A DNA stretch of 14,550 nucleotides, taken from the NCBI GenBank assembly GCA_964478325.1, contig CAYZIA010000031.1:1-14550 (forward strand). Reading direction: 5' to 3'. The position numbers were made by a program, and so were the translations under genes. Positions 6,887 to 14,550 of this stretch are shown here, one piece after another. Under the pieces are notes generated by a model that made no database searches, was not told where the DNA came from, and saw only the letters and a program-made list of their open reading frames with translations. How positions within the stretch are numbered: the stretch's first letter is position 1; each line of letters opens with the position of its first letter. This DNA comes from DUAL01 sp964478325. Its GTDB lineage: Bacteria; Bacteroidota; Bacteroidia; Flavobacteriales; BACL11.

Positions 6887-7668
6887 GAGTTAAACTTATT
6901 TTTAAGTTTCATCTCATCTGCAAAATTACGCATCACATTTTTAGTATATAAAGGAAAATCTGCTTGATTGATCCATGAGAAATACCCAGGATTCTCATTC
7001 CAGATTTGTTTTAAAGTTACTCCTCTGTATTTTCCAAAACTTAAGATCTCTTCTCCATCTTTATTATATCTAATAAAACCAGCGACATCTACAAATTTTT
7101 CGCCTCTTTGAGAGAAATCTGAAAGGAAATTTACACTATTTTCTAATTTATCATATTTATTCAGCTGAGCTAAAAGTATTTCATAAGTTGCATTAGTGTC
7201 TGCTTCTGCCGAATGAGCATTAGTCAAATCTTTATCACAATAGAATTTGTAGGCGGCAACTAATGTTCTTTGCTCCATCTTATGAAAAATATTTTGTACA
7301 TCCACCGCTTTTCTACCAATCATATCAAAATTAATTCCTGATCTGAGAAATTCTTCTGCTAATAATGGAATGTCAAATTTATTTGAATTATATCCAGCCA
7401 AATCACAGTTGTGTATTAGTTCTGCTATTTCTGGAGCCAATTGCTTGAAAGTCGGTTCATTTGCTACTTTTTTATCCGAAATTCCATGTATTGCAGTAGT
7501 TTCTGAAGGAATAGGAATTGTAGGATTTACAAGCCAGGTTTTACTTTCTTTGTCTCCATTTGGAAATACTTTTAAGATAGAGATTTCTACAATTCTGTCC
7601 TCTGCTACCTTTACTCCTGTTGTTTCTAAATCGAAGAAAATAATAGGTTTTTCTAGTTTTAAATTCAT
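6883..7668 (-). CDS. DnaQ-like 3'-5' exonuclease with C-terminal DUF3820 domain
   Basis: A 261-residue DEDDh exonuclease of the RNase T/DnaQ superfamily. Exo I is FFDLETTG with Asp13 and Glu15, the HGISD segment is at 61-65, exo II is GYNSNKFDIPLL with Asp99, and exo IIIe is NAHSAEADTNAT with His152 and Asp157, so the full metal-binding and general-base set is there. After a linker, residues about 205-240 (LSFGKYRGVTLKQIW...PGYFSWI) match DUF3820, a small domain also found alone and in other nucleases. It could proofread or trim DNA, or process RNA; it is not clearly the polymerase III epsilon subunit, since no clamp-binding motif stands out. It is followed by the FAH gene with a 4-nt overlap. 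The start is 132 bases from the divergent gene at 7801. Confidence 0.92.
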   Translation of the reverse strand: MNLKLEKPIIFFDLETTGVKVAEDRIVEISILKVFPNGDKESKTWLVNPTIPIPSETTAIHGISDKKVANEPTFKQLAPEIAELIHNCDLAGYNSNKFDIPLLAEEFLRSGINFDMIGRKAVDVQNIFHKMEQRTLVAAYKFYCDKDLTNAHSAEADTNATYEILLAQLNKYDKLENSVNFLSDFSQRGEKFVDVAGFIRYNKDGEEILSFGKYRGVTLKQIWNENPGYFSWINQADFPLYTKNVMRNFADEMKLKNKFNS

Positions 7669-7735
7669 ATTGCTAAAGTAATAATAAAAAGAGAGTTTTA
7701 TAAATATACTTTATGATTATCAAATAGAATTAAAT

Positions 7736-7747
7736 AAGGCATGCCTT
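7736..7747. promoter_or_regulatory. 12-bp perfect palindrome between divergent genes
   Basis: AAGGCATGCCTT reads the same on both strands and stands out in very AT-rich spacer DNA. It lies between the divergent genes at 7668 (minus) and 7801 (plus), just upstream of the plus-strand promoter. The position suits an operator for a dimeric regulator. The central loop is too short for a good terminator hairpin. Function is inferred only. Confidence 0.3.
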
Positions 7748-7762
7748 TTTTATTTTAATACA

Positions 7763-7794
7763 TTTGGTGGTAAAAAGTAATATTCTTATCTTTA
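7763..7794 (+). promoter_or_regulatory. Promoter of the TonB-like/subtilase/DUF4294 genes
   Basis: A -33 TTTG at 7763-7766 and a -7 TATCTTTA at 7787-7794 (7 of 8 to TAnnTTTG) are separated by 20 bases, close to the usual Bacteroidota spacing. The box ends only six bases before the ATG at 7801, so the mRNA would be leaderless or nearly so. Confidence 0.5.
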
Positions 7795-7800
7795 CTAATT

Positions 7801-8157
7801 ATGAAAGACAAAAGGTTTGTAAAGAAGCTGGAATATCCTGGAGGTAGTGAGGCACTAAAAAAGTTTATAAAAATAAACTTGCGCTATCCACGAGAGGCAC
7901 TTTTACATAGGGTCGAGGGTAGCGTTTTTATTAATTATGAAGTAAATAATAAAGGAGAAGTACATAACGTAAAGGTTACATCCGGTATTGGATATGATTG
8001 TGATCAGGAAGCAAAACGAATTGTAGAACTACTAAAATACCCAAGTAAGATAAATAAGAAAGTACGTATAAATACCAAATTTAAGATTGTAATACATTTT
8101 AATTTACCTAAAGCAAAGCCCATACAGATCAAATATGTTTATACAAAAAATAGTTGA
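7801..8157 (+). CDS. Orphan TonB C-terminal domain protein
   Basis: A 118-residue protein that consists almost entirely of one TonB C-terminal domain. In classical TonB this domain spans the periplasm to push energy into outer-membrane receptors. Visible features are YPGGSEALKKFI (13-24), the conserved LRYPREAL (28-35), VEGSVFINYEVNNKGEV (38-54) and the final helix EAKRIVELLKYP. The N-terminal membrane anchor and Pro-rich spacer of real TonB are missing, and no signal peptide is seen; the frame is closed by a TAA at 7771, so it cannot be extended to gain one. It therefore either acts in the cytoplasm or is exported by an unrecognised route. A basic, slightly divergent C-terminus follows. The next gene begins 79 bases downstream. 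The domain call is good; the role is unknown. Confidence 0.78.
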   Translation: MKDKRFVKKLEYPGGSEALKKFIKINLRYPREALLHRVEGSVFINYEVNNKGEVHNVKVTSGIGYDCDQEAKRIVELLKYPSKINKKVRINTKFKIVIHFNLPKAKPIQIKYVYTKNS

Positions 8158-8236
8158 ACAAATAAACTTATTTAATTTTAAGCAATTTTTCTTAATTAAC
8201 CGGAAAACGATTGTAAATTCGCAAAAAAAAATTATA

Positions 8237-11200
8237 ATGCGAATATTTATTTTTCTACTTTTTTTCACTATTTCATTTTCTTGTTTTGCTCAAAAGCAAA
8301 ACCCTGATATATTATTAAAAGCAAGCACTTTTACACCAACTAATGAATTCTTTTTAGAAGATCTTTCTTCAAATAATCCAAGTATCTTTGATGAGAAATA
8401 CTATCGGTTTATGCAGTTTTCTGTATTACCAAGTACTAACCAGAAAGAAAAAATAGAACAAGTAGGAATTCATTTCTTAGAGTACATCCCTAATAATACT
8501 TTTATCGTTTCTATATCAGAGAATATAAGCAAAAAGAAGTTGCAAGATTTTAATGTAATTGCATTTTTACCAATACAAGCTAAGCAAAAGATTCATCCCA
8601 AACTACAAAATGGAAATTGTCCAAATTGGGCAAAAGAAGGAAATAACGCTACAATAGAAGTTTTACTCTACCAAGATGTGAATCCTGCCCTTGCTTTTGA
8701 AACTTTAAAAGTTAAGAATTATACTATCAAAGAAATCAATTCTTTTGCGCATTCTATTATTTTAAGTTTGCCTATTTCACAAATAGAGAAAATAGCAGAA
8801 AACCCTTTTATACATTTTATTGCACCTATTGATCCTCCTTCTTATCCTGAGAACAAAACGGGAAGAACTCTTCACAGATCAAATGTGATAAATGCTGAAT
8901 ATACAAGTGGAAGACATTATAATGGTGAAGGTATCAATATCATGATGCAAGATGATGGAGAGATTGGTCCTCATATTGATTATCAAGGAAGAATTAATCA
9001 AAGTGCTGTGAGTAGTAGTAGTGGTAGTCATGGAGATCATGTAGCCGGTACTATAATGGGAGCTGGAAATCTTGATCCTTATGGAAGAGGAATGGCTGAT
9101 GGTGCTTTTTTATATGTTTATTCATCTTCCAATAATAACTATAGCAGCGTGCCAAATATTTATCAAAATAATGATGTAATTATTACTTCAAAATCTTATT
9201 CAAACGGATGTAATGCGGGCTATACCTCTTTGGCTCGTGATTTAGATGAACAAATTAGATTATACCCCTCCTTAATTCATGTTTTTTCTGCTGGAAATGA
9301 TGGAACAAGCGATTGTGGTTATGGAGCTGGAAGTAATTGGGGAAATGTAACAGGAGGACATAAACAAGCCAAGAATGTAATAGCAACTGCTAATTTAAAT
9401 TCTTCAAGTGGATTAGCTAACTCTTCTAGTAGAGGCCCTGCTCATGATGGAAGAATAAAACCAGATATTGGTGCAAAAGGAACTTCTGTTTATTCCACTG
9501 TTTCTACTAATGATTATGATACTTATACAGGAACTTCCATGGCTTGCCCAGGTATAGCTGGTGTAATGGGACAATTGTATCAAGCTTATAAAGAATTAAA
9601 TGGAGGAGTCAATCCGCCATCAGGATTGATGAAGGGAATTTTGCTGAATTCAGCAGATGATTTAGGAAACTCTGGTCCTGATTTCAAATACGGTTGGGGA
9701 GAGGTAAATGCCTTGAAAGCTGTAAAAATCTTAGAAAATCAAACCTATATTGAGGATAGTATTTCTCATCTTGGAAATAATACACATAATATAAGTATTT
9801 CCTCTGGGAATCAACAGTTTAGAGTTATGGTTTATTGGCACGATAGAGAAGCGAGTTCAGGCGCAAGTATTGCACTTATCAATAATCTGGATATCCTTCT
9901 TACATCTCCTAATGGTACTACTTACCAACCATGGGTTTTAGACCATACTGCTAATGCTACAAATTTGAATCAACCAGCAACAAGAGGGGTTGATGACAGA
10001 AACAATATGGAACAAGTTACATTAGATAATCCTGTAGCTGGTAATTATTCTTTATCGGTTTCTGGAACTTCTGTGCCTTATGGACCTCAAACTTATTATG
10101 TAGTTTATGATATTATTTCAGAGAATATAACCTTAACTTATCCTAATGGAGGAGAAGGCTTAGTTCCTGGCGATAATGAAATGATTAGGTGGGATGCTTT
10201 TGGAAATACAAGCACTTTTACTTTAGAATATTCCTTAGACAATGGTGCAAACTGGAGCCTCATTTCGTCCAATGTAAATTCTTCTATCCGATATTATAAC
10301 TGGACAGTACCAAACAATTTTACAGGAGAAGGATTAATAAGAATTAGTAGAGGTAGTCAGACTGATCAATCGGATGCTGTTTTTACCGTTATTGATATCC
10401 CTCAAAGCTTTGTAGTTGATTGGACTTGTCCTGATTCTATTTTCTTTTACTGGAGCCCTGTTGTTGGAGCTACTTCTTATGAAGTTTCCATGCTCGGGCA
10501 AAAATACATGGATTCTATAGTCAGTTCTACTACGACAAACGCTTTTTTTCATAATACTACTGGGGTTATAGATAGCTGGTTTAGTATTCGAGCTTGTATA
10601 AGTTCAAATAAAAAAGGAAGGAGAGATGTTGCTGTAAATAGACAGCCAATAAATAGCGGATGTGTAGCTCCTCCTATGGCATCATTTTCTAGTTCCAGCA
10701 CAACTTCTTGTTCAGGAGATTTTAATTTTATCGATTTAAGTTCTAATAATCCAAATTCTTGGCTCTGGGATTTTGGGGACGGAAGCATTTCTACACAACA
10801 AAATCCAACATATTCTTATCAAAGTTCAGGTATTTATACGGTAAGCCTGACTGTGTCTAATGCTTTGGGAACTGATTCTGTGATTCAGAATAATTACATT
10901 ACTGTAGCTTTCACTCCTGCACCAATTGCTTATAATGATACTATTTGTGCTGATTCAAGTTCTTTCAATCTGATTTCTTATTCTACCACAGGACAGATTC
11001 ATTGGTTTAATGATACAACATCAGGAAATTCTATCTTTACAGGTAATGTGTATAATACACCGATACTTAGCAATACAACCCACTTCTTTCTAACAGAAGA
11101 AAGTTCTACCCCGGTATTTGGAGGCCCACTAGACTTTACTATTGGATCAGGATCCTATTATCAAGGTAATCAATATCTTATTTTTGATTGTTATAAATCA

Positions 11201-12025
11201 TCTAAATTAATTTCTGCTTTGATTTATGCAGACATATCTGATACAGTAACATTTGAGTTAAGAGATAATAATGGAACGGTTATTAATGATACAGTAATTA
11301 CTGTTATTTCAGGCCCACAAACAATTTCTTTTAATTTTGACTTACCACCTGCAAATGGTTTACAATTGGGGATTAATGGGACTACTGCTGGTCTTTTTAG
11401 AAATACTAATGGAGCTTCATTTCCATATGATATTAGCAATCTTGTTTCTTTTACTGGGGCTAGTAATCAAGGCACACAGAACAATTGGTACTTTTATTAT
11501 AATATAGAAATAATAGAGAATTGCAAATCAGAATACAAGCAAATAACAGCTGTGTTGAATCCACCACTTTCAACGCCTGTCATATCTCAAAATGGTAATC
11601 AACTTTCAACAACTACCAATTCATTATATTCTTATCAGTGGTATTTTTCTGGAGTAGCAATAAATGGCGCAAATTCTTCTAGTATTACTATTTCTCAGAC
11701 TGGCGTTTATACAGTAGAAATTCAATACAATGGATGTGATATTTCTTCTGCTAATTTCACAGCAATATATACAGGGTTAAATGAACAAATATATCAAATT
11801 GCAGTGCATCCTAATCCATCGAGAGATATATTTGGAATAATTAGTGATATCCCAATGAAGTCTATTTCTATTATGGATATAAGTGGTAAATTATTATTTG
11901 AATTTTTGGGAATAAATACTTTTGAATTTTCTTTGGATTTAAGGGAGCTCAACAATGGTATATATTTTGCAGAAGTAAAAACTGCTAATACTAGCTCTGA
12001 ACACAAACTCATTCTTCAAAAATAA
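8237..12025 (+). CDS. Large multidomain S8 subtilase with PKD domain and T9SS sorting domain
   Basis: A 1262-residue secreted protease. The ATG at 8237 is chosen because it gives a clear signal peptide (MRIFIFLLFFTISFSCFAQ); the open frame reaches back to 8135, overlapping the previous gene, but those residues look like spacer. Order: propeptide-like region at about 20-205; subtilase core with Asp239 (MMQDDGE), His265 (SHGDHVAGT), oxyanion Asn354 (SAGND) and Ser434 (GTSMACPG); a beta-sandwich like a proprotein-convertase P domain (about 515-625); two Ig/FN3-like modules (630-720, 725-805); a PKD domain (815-890, WLWDFGDGS, YTVSLTVSN); an Ig-like segment with HWF; a beta-rich module (960-1095); a second Ig-like segment with YQWYFSG (1132-1138); and a type A T9SS domain (about 1190-1262, VHPNPS...MDISGK...GIYFAEV). 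It is likely a surface or secreted enzyme that degrades protein; the substrate is unknown. The DUF4294 gene follows after one base. Confidence 0.93.
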   Translation: MRIFIFLLFFTISFSCFAQKQNPDILLKASTFTPTNEFFLEDLSSNNPSIFDEKYYRFMQFSVLPSTNQKEKIEQVGIHFLEYIPNNTFIVSISENISKKKLQDFNVIAFLPIQAKQKIHPKLQNGNCPNWAKEGNNATIEVLLYQDVNPALAFETLKVKNYTIKEINSFAHSIILSLPISQIEKIAENPFIHFIAPIDPPSYPENKTGRTLHRSNVINAEYTSGRHYNGEGINIMMQDDGEIGPHIDYQGRINQSAVSSSSGSHGDHVAGTIMGAGNLDPYGRGMADGAFLYVYSSSNNNYSSVPNIYQNNDVIITSKSYSNGCNAGYTSLARDLDEQIRLYPSLIHVFSAGNDGTSDCGYGAGSNWGNVTGGHKQAKNVIATANLNSSSGLANSSSRGPAHDGRIKPDIGAKGTSVYSTVSTNDYDTYTGTSMACPGIAGVMGQLYQAYKELNGGVNPPSGLMKGILLNSADDLGNSGPDFKYGWGEVNALKAVKILENQTYIEDSISHLGNNTHNISISSGNQQFRVMVYWHDREASSGASIALINNLDILLTSPNGTTYQPWVLDHTANATNLNQPATRGVDDRNNMEQVTLDNPVAGNYSLSVSGTSVPYGPQTYYVVYDIISENITLTYPNGGEGLVPGDNEMIRWDAFGNTSTFTLEYSLDNGANWSLISSNVNSSIRYYNWTVPNNFTGEGLIRISRGSQTDQSDAVFTVIDIPQSFVVDWTCPDSIFFYWSPVVGATSYEVSMLGQKYMDSIVSSTTTNAFFHNTTGVIDSWFSIRACISSNKKGRRDVAVNRQPINSGCVAPPMASFSSSSTTSCSGDFNFIDLSSNNPNSWLWDFGDGSISTQQNPTYSYQSSGIYTVSLTVSNALGTDSVIQNNYITVAFTPAPIAYNDTICADSSSFNLISYSTTGQIHWFNDTTSGNSIFTGNVYNTPILSNTTHFFLTEESSTPVFGGPLDFTIGSGSYYQGNQYLIFDCYKSSKLISALIYADISDTVTFELRDNNGTVINDTVITVISGPQTISFNFDLPPANGLQLGINGTTAGLFRNTNGASFPYDISNLVSFTGASNQGTQNNWYFYYNIEIIENCKSEYKQITAVLNPPLSTPVISQNGNQLSTTTNSLYSYQWYFSGVAINGANSSSITISQTGVYTVEIQYNGCDISSANFTAIYTGLNEQIYQIAVHPNPSRDIFGIISDIPMKSISIMDISGKLLFEFLGINTFEFSLDLRELNNGIYFAEVKTANTSSEHKLILQK

Positions 12026-12026
12026 G

Positions 12027-12614
12027 ATGAAATTTCAGAAGATATTGTTTCTTCTAGTTTTTTTAGGTTTTGGACTATTTGTAAAAGCACAAGAGAAACC
12101 TACTATTAAGGAATTTATAATAGTTGATGCAGATACTATTATTATTTCCAAATTACCAGAAGTAGAGATTTTGGCTTTTAAGGATTATGATGAAAAGTTG
12201 CGTTATTATATCCTTAAACGAAAAGTATTGAAAGTATATCCTTATGCCTTAAAAGCAAAAGAAAGATTAATAGCAATACAAGTAGGATTGGATAGCCTCC
12301 CCAAAAGGCGCCACAAAAAACGATATACTAAAGAAGTTGCCAATTGGGTGAAGGAAGAATATACGGAGCAATTAAAAAACCTAACCATGAGTGAAGGACG
12401 AATCTTAGTCAAACTAATTTATCGAGAAACGCAAATCACTTCTTACGAACTGGTAAAATCTTATAGAGGAAGATTCAATGCTTTTTTTTGGCAAACTCTG
12501 GCTAAGTTTTATGATAATGATTTGAAAGCTAGATATTATCCAATTAACAATAGAGAAGATATGTTGATTGAGCATATTATTCTGCAAGCAAAACTAGAAG
12601 GCAGATTTAATTAA
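12027..12614 (+). CDS. DUF4294 family exported protein
   Basis: A 195-residue protein of the Bacteroidota-specific DUF4294 family, function not established. The N-terminus is a signal peptide or hydrophobic anchor (about 1-21, ending FVKAQ), so it is probably periplasmic. Recognisable family blocks are LRYYILKRKVLKVYPYALKA (58-77), YTKEVANWVKEEYTEQLKNL (100-119) and the most conserved stretch SEGRILVKLIYRETQITSYE (122-141), followed by a hydrophobic FFWQTLAKFYD. It is very rich in basic and aromatic residues. The ATG lies one base after the stop of the big subtilase, so the two are probably co-transcribed, though no direct link between them is known. It ends one base before the convergent dehydrogenase gene. 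Confidence 0.87.
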   Translation: MKFQKILFLLVFLGFGLFVKAQEKPTIKEFIIVDADTIIISKLPEVEILAFKDYDEKLRYYILKRKVLKVYPYALKAKERLIAIQVGLDSLPKRRHKKRYTKEVANWVKEEYTEQLKNLTMSEGRILVKLIYRETQITSYELVKSYRGRFNAFFWQTLAKFYDNDLKARYYPINNREDMLIEHIILQAKLEGRFN

Positions 12615-12615
12615 T

Positions 12616-13503
12616 TTAGGAAAACTGAGCTGCTACTTTTTTATTTCTTACCCCATCAGTATAATCATAAAAACCAACTTTTGATTTTATACCTAATTTT
12701 CCGCTTTCTACCATCTTAATAAGTAGTGGGCAAGGAGTATATTTTTTCCCTCCAAATCCCTCATGCATAACTTCTAAAATAGCAAGGCAAACATCTAAAC
12801 CAATAAAATCAGCTAAGTGCAAAGGACCCATTGGATGGGACATACCTAAAATCATAACAGTATCTATTCCTTCTACAGAAGATATATTTTCGTGCAAAGT
12901 ATAAATTGCTTCATTAATCATTGGTATTAAGATTCTATTTGCGACAAATCCTGGTGCATCATTGACTTCTACGGGAATCTTTCCTAAATCTTTACTTATT
13001 TCTACAATAGTAGAAGTTACCTGATCTGAGGTTTCTTTTCCTCTGATTACTTCTACTAGTTTCATAATTGGTACTGGATTCATAAAGTGCATACCAATTA
13101 CTATTTCTGCTCTATTAGTTGCTGCTGCAATCTCAGTAATGGATATGGATGATGTATTACTTGCCAGAATCGTATTTTTATGACAAATCTTATCTAGTTC
13201 TCTAAATATTTTAAGTTTCAGGTTTATATCTTCGGTAGCAGCTTCCACAACTAATTCTGCATTCTTAACTCCTTTTCGAATATCAGTAAAAGTTAATAAA
13301 TTAGATAGAGTTTGTGCTTTCTCTTCTTTTGTTATTTTTTCTTTTCGTACCATTCTATCTAGGTTTTCCCCGATAGTATTAATAGCTTTTTCTAGTGCAT
13401 TTGCTGAGATATCTACTAAATTTATATTAAATCCTTTTTGAGCAAAAATATGAGCAATACCATTGCCCATTGTTCCAGCCCCTATTACTGTTATGTTTTT
13501 CAT
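12616..13503 (-). CDS. 3-hydroxyacyl-CoA (3-hydroxybutyryl-CoA) dehydrogenase
   Basis: A 295-residue NAD(P)-dependent dehydrogenase that interconverts 3-hydroxyacyl-CoA and 3-oxoacyl-CoA, in beta-oxidation or in butyrate-type and phenylacetate pathways; cytoplasmic. The N-terminal Rossmann fold has VIGAGTMGNGIA (6-17) and the NAD-discriminating Asp31 (LVDIS). Then come VVEAATED (85-92), SNTSSIS (115-121), the catalytic His139 in GMHFMNPVP (137-145) and Asn189 in NRILIPMINEAI (189-200). The C-terminal helical domain carries GPLHLADFIGLD (226-237) and ends near KVGFYDY. The length is typical of a single-function enzyme, not the FadB fusion. It lies 60 bases downstream of the sugar transferase gene on the same strand. 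The 60-base gap shows no clear promoter, so it may be read from upstream. Confidence 0.95.
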   Translation of the reverse strand: MKNITVIGAGTMGNGIAHIFAQKGFNINLVDISANALEKAINTIGENLDRMVRKEKITKEEKAQTLSNLLTFTDIRKGVKNAELVVEAATEDINLKLKIFRELDKICHKNTILASNTSSISITEIAAATNRAEIVIGMHFMNPVPIMKLVEVIRGKETSDQVTSTIVEISKDLGKIPVEVNDAPGFVANRILIPMINEAIYTLHENISSVEGIDTVMILGMSHPMGPLHLADFIGLDVCLAILEVMHEGFGGKKYTPCPLLIKMVESGKLGIKSKVGFYDYTDGVRNKKVAAQFS

Positions 13504-13563
13504 TTATTTTTGTTTATTATGTATTTTAGTAATTATCAAATCAATATCTTTTTAGATTATTTT

Positions 13564-14550
13564 TTATTTTCCTCTTCCTTGCAGTACAATAAGCATAGTA
13601 TAAATTAATATTTTCAAATCCAAAGTAAAGGAAATATTCTCAATATATAAAATGTCATATTTCATTCTTTCAATCATTTGTTCTACATTCTCAGCATAAC
13701 CAAATTTCACCATTCCCCAAGATGTAATTCCTGGTCGTACTTTATGCAGATGACAATAGTGAGGTGCTTTTTCTGTAATTAAATTAATGAAGTGTTGTCT
13801 CTCAGGTCTTGGGCCAACAATAGACATTTCGCCAGTTAAAACATTAAAAAATTGTGGAAGCTCATCCAAACGAATCTTACGCATTATTTTTCCAAAAGAT
13901 GTAATTCGATTATCATTATCAGAAGATAGTTGTGGTCCATTAGCTTCTGCATTCTCGTACATAGAACGGAATTTAATAATATTAAAAATTTTTCCATGCA
14001 AACCAATTCTTTCTTGTTTGAAGAATATACTTCCTTTCGACGAGAACAAAACCAAAATAGCAGTAATCAGATACAATGGAGAAAGTATAAAGATTACAGA
14101 TAAAGAAACACTTACATCAAAGAATCGTTTCAAAAACCAATGCCAAGTCGGCATCAAATCGTGCTTGATCTCAATAAGTGCGGTACCGAAGATAGTACTC
14201 ATCTTTACCTTTCCTGATATAATATCGCACATATCCGGAAGCATCTTTATATAGACATCTGTGCCATCTAAGATATCAATTATTTCTTCAATTTTATGAT
14301 GTTCAGTACTCTCCACTGCAATAATAATATCTTCAATATTATGTTTCTTGATTAGAGTTCTTATGTTCTGTAAACTTCCAACTTTAGGAATATATTTACT
14401 TAAAAGATAGTCCGCTTTTTCTTGTACACAGATAAAGCCAATAAATTTATATCCACTTGATAGTTTTTCGTTCTCAAGTTCTTTATACATTTCCACTGCT
14501 TTTATATTACTTCCAATAATAAGAGTATTAAATCTTATCTTTTTTTTATG
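13564..14550 (-). CDS. WcaJ-type polyprenyl glycosylphosphotransferase (partial, N-terminus outside window)
   Basis: The C-terminal 328 residues of a polyprenyl-phosphate hexose-1-phosphate transferase, the enzyme that starts exopolysaccharide or surface-glycan building by loading a sugar-1-phosphate on undecaprenyl phosphate. The frame is open to the right edge (first visible residues HKKKIRFNTLIIGSN), so the GTG at 14496 is internal and the usual N-terminal transmembrane bundle is missing from view. The visible part is a CoA_binding_3-like Rossmann region (about 1-110), a membrane helix (about 145-170) and the Bac_transf catalytic domain: FFKQERIG (176-183), IIKFRSM (191-197), IRLDELPQ (226-233) and MSIVGPRPE (242-250). 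RPGITSW and a C-terminal amphipathic tail complete it. The family's conserved Asp-Glu pair is present in LDELPQ. The sugar is unknown. The hydroxyacyl-CoA dehydrogenase follows 60 bases downstream. Confidence 0.93.
   Translation of the reverse strand, partial: HKKKIRFNTLIIGSNIKAVEMYKELENEKLSSGYKFIGFICVQEKADYLLSKYIPKVGSLQNIRTLIKKHNIEDIIIAVESTEHHKIEEIIDILDGTDVYIKMLPDMCDIISGKVKMSTIFGTALIEIKHDLMPTWHWFLKRFFDVSVSLSVIFILSPLYLITAILVLFSSKGSIFFKQERIGLHGKIFNIIKFRSMYENAEANGPQLSSDNDNRITSFGKIMRKIRLDELPQFFNVLTGEMSIVGPRPERQHFINLITEKAPHYCHLHKVRPGITSWGMVKFGYAENVEQMIERMKYDILYIENISFTLDLKILIYTMLIVLQGRGK

Noticed and set aside
7370..7681. A 103-codon open frame on the plus strand
   Set aside because: It is antisense to the exonuclease gene, covering the conserved FDLETTG region; the translation is a shadow.
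8135..8236. An earlier start for the large subtilase at 8135
   Set aside because: It would overlap the upstream gene and hide the evident signal peptide that begins at the ATG at 8237.
10334..12012. Several minus-strand frames of 70-80 codons inside the large subtilase
   Set aside because: All lie opposite a well-supported coding frame, and none resembles a known family or has a promoter.
13505..13512. A perfect TATTTTTG on the plus strand
   Set aside because: No plus-strand gene follows; downstream DNA encodes the sugar transferase on the other strand. It is likely a chance match in AT-rich DNA.
13787..14254. A 155-codon open frame on the plus strand
   Set aside because: It is antisense to the strongly recognised sugar transferase, and its translation shows no domain or credible start context.
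1..14550. CRISPR arrays, insertion sequences, tRNAs, defence islands
   Set aside because: No regularly spaced repeats, transposase frames, terminal inverted repeats or tRNA cloverleaf sequence were seen on either strand by reading.

Overview
The window looks like a stretch of chromosome from a low-GC member of the Bacteroidota, probably Flavobacteriales. The evidence is indirect but consistent. There are two secreted subtilases ending in a type IX secretion (T9SS) sorting domain. DUF4199 and DUF4294 proteins and YwqK-type MORN repeats are typical of this phylum. Shine-Dalgarno sequences are absent, and TAnnTTTG promoter boxes stand in front of several genes. The genus cannot be told from the sequence.

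Layout. 1-57 is the possible tail of an unknown plus-strand gene. 62-163 (minus) is the small SRP RNA, divergent from an envelope-type operon at 261-2865: a DUF4199 membrane protein, a polyprenol-phosphate-type GT2 glycosyltransferase and a GT4 glycosyltransferase broken by a frameshift. A second plus-strand unit at 2911-6273 holds a MORN-repeat lipoprotein-like or periplasmic protein, mnmA (tRNA 2-thiouridylase) with its ATP-binding loop destroyed by what looks like a 5-bp repeat contraction, and a T9SS subtilase. On the minus strand, 7668-6275 encodes a DEDDh exonuclease with a DUF3820 tail and a fumarylacetoacetase-family hydrolase, overlapping by 4 nt. On the plus strand, 7801-12614 holds an orphan TonB C-terminal domain protein, a 1262-residue multidomain T9SS subtilase and a DUF4294 protein. 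The minus strand closes the window with a 3-hydroxyacyl-CoA dehydrogenase (13503-12616) and the C-terminal two thirds of a WcaJ-type sugar transferase that runs off the right edge.

How the genes fit together. Much of the content concerns the cell envelope and secretion: SRP RNA for membrane targeting, three glycan-related enzymes (GT2, GT4, initiating sugar-phosphate transferase), two exported proteases and a TonB-like domain. The rest is housekeeping (tRNA thiolation, a DNA/RNA exonuclease, acylpyruvate or oxaloacetate metabolism, beta-oxidation or butyrate-type metabolism). No mobile element, CRISPR array, tRNA or defence system was seen.

Most notable. I do not see a convincing new system. 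The points most worth attention are the two broken genes within 1.3 kb of each other (GT4 and mnmA), which are either real lesions or sequence errors, the promoter boxes that move two start codons, and the TonB-like domain that has no membrane anchor.
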